DNA of 26,260 nucleotides. Source: an uncultured Prevotella sp. (GTDB lineage: Bacteria > Bacteroidota > Bacteroidia > Bacteroidales > Bacteroidaceae). This document shows positions 25,539 to 26,260 of the stretch, one piece after another (the stretch's first letter is position 1; every line of letters starts with the position of its first letter). A model generated the notes under the pieces. That model saw nothing but the letters and a program-made list of their open reading frames with translations, did not search any database and was not told the DNA's origin. Both the position numbers and the translations under genes were made by a program. The DNA lies in NCBI GenBank assembly GCA_947072805.1, contig CAMTJK010000008.1, positions 1 to 26,260 on the forward strand. Reading direction: 5' to 3'.

Positions 25539-26084
25539 TTATTTACACATTCCCAGATAGTGGAACTTAAAGTTCTTGCCTTTTGCCGAAGGGAACTGGC
25601 TGCGCGAATCCACTCTCTGGCGCAGATGCTCCACTATGCGGTTATAGCAGTCTATTCCGGAATTTGCCTTGCACTGTGCTACAAAATGAGTGTCCCTGTA
25701 CTGAAACTTGCCGGTTCCCGGAACTTGAAGCACACGTTTGAAGTCTATTGTACCCTCATACCATCCGAACAGGTCTTCATTCAGTTTGGATATTGCCGAT
25801 GTGGCAAGTCTGTTTCTCTCATCGTTTGTCGGCATGGTGTGCAGTGCTCTCTTTTCCTTGAAGTCGAGCATTGTCTCTGCCTCGGTCTTTATTATTATAA
25901 AATATACTCTGGGACGTATCTTATATCGCTTCGGGTAGTAGACGTCGCTCACTGCATATTCACGGATATCGGCTTCAAGCATAGGGTTCATACCTATCTC
26001 GTCTATATCGCAGAGAAAAGCAATAGCGTCATCGACATTATGTACCAATGTCTCGCGATCGAAATATCTTAAATATAAATTCAT
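25539..26084 (-). CDS. Conserved protein of unknown function upstream of ssb
   Basis: I do not recognise a named family in this 181-residue protein. It looks soluble: no signal peptide and no membrane segment. It is rich in charged and aromatic residues, with RYKIRPRVYFIIIKT near the middle, FGWYEGTIDFKRV, and a basic C-terminus (SAKGKNFKFHYLGM). I think similar proteins occur in other Prevotella next to ssb, but that is memory only. It starts 33 bases after the 3' end of tRNA-Gly and precedes ssb by 16 bases, so it probably shares a transcript with ssb and gldE. A link to DNA metabolism is only suggested by this position. Confidence 0.85.
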   Translation of the reverse strand: MNLYLRYFDRETLVHNVDDAIAFLCDIDEIGMNPMLEADIREYAVSDVYYPKRYKIRPRVYFIIIKTEAETMLDFKEKRALHTMPTNDERNRLATSAISKLNEDLFGWYEGTIDFKRVLQVPGTGKFQYRDTHFVAQCKANSGIDCYNRIVEHLRQRVDSRSQFPSAKGKNFKFHYLGMCK

Positions 26085-26117
26085 TTGATTGATGTTTTCC
26101 TAAAAATAACAGAATCG

Positions 26118-26190
<73 letters not shown>

Positions 26191-26203
26191 AACAAAAAAA
26201 ATA

Positions 26204-26260
26204 TGGTGAAGAGGAGGAGACTCGAACTCCCACGTCGCAATTGACACTACCCCCTCAAAG
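26204..26260 (-). tRNA. tRNA-Leu(GAG), 5' part outside the window
   Basis: Read on the minus strand, the visible 3' part has the anticodon loop TTGAGGG (anticodon GAG), the stem half GGTAG, a long variable arm with GTC/GAC pairing, T arm GGGAG-TTCGAGT-CTCCT and acceptor half CCTCTTC, then A and an encoded CCA (26204-26206). The long variable arm makes it class II. The loop and stem match the E. coli tRNA-Leu(GAG) pattern as I remember it. The D arm and 5' acceptor half lie beyond the right edge. Confidence 0.85.

Overview
The window is a stretch of chromosome from a Bacteroidales bacterium, most likely Prevotella or a close relative. The evidence is the Bacteroidetes-type promoter boxes (TTG, about 20 bases, TAnnTTTG), the A-rich starts without a clear Shine-Dalgarno, a GldE protein, a FimB/Mfa2-like lipoprotein and a NUDIX-type AraR. 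The genus is inferred from remembered family sequences, not from a search.

Layout. Bases 307-5288 (+) hold housekeeping genes: an ABC-F ATPase of the YbiT type, the chaperone pair grpE-dnaJ, and folC. Bases 5394-8942 (+) form a galactose operon: aldose 1-epimerase, an FHS-family sugar transporter and galactokinase, closed by a strong terminator at 9037-9071. After a 473-base gap with a promoter and several inverted repeats, bases 9416-21941 (+) form an L-arabinose locus: lipoprotein aldose epimerase, sodium/sugar symporter, AraR regulator, araD, araA, an FGGY ribulokinase (araB), a secreted GH51 arabinofuranosidase, transketolase and rpiB. A 24-bp perfect bidirectional terminator at 22131-22184 separates these from the minus-strand genes: a FimB/Mfa2-like lipoprotein, gldE, ssb, a conserved unknown gene, tRNA-Gly(GCC) and a partial tRNA-Leu(GAG) running off the right edge.

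How the arabinose genes fit together (inference from families and order): GH51 releases L-arabinose in the periplasm, the lipoprotein epimerase interconverts its anomers, and the symporter imports it. AraA, AraB and AraD convert it to D-xylulose 5-phosphate, and transketolase and RpiB feed that into the pentose phosphate pathway. The gene set and order match, as I remember it, the AraR-controlled arabinose locus of Bacteroides thetaiotaomicron, so the locus itself is not new. No SusC/SusD pair lies in the window.

I found no clearly new system. The items most worth a second look are the ABC-F protein, whose three degenerate motifs all fall in one of its two ATP sites; hairpins at several gene boundaries of the arabinose locus, one with a good promoter match inside its loop upstream of rpiB; nested inverted repeats just upstream of the arabinose promoter; and tRNA genes that appear to lead straight into a protein operon.
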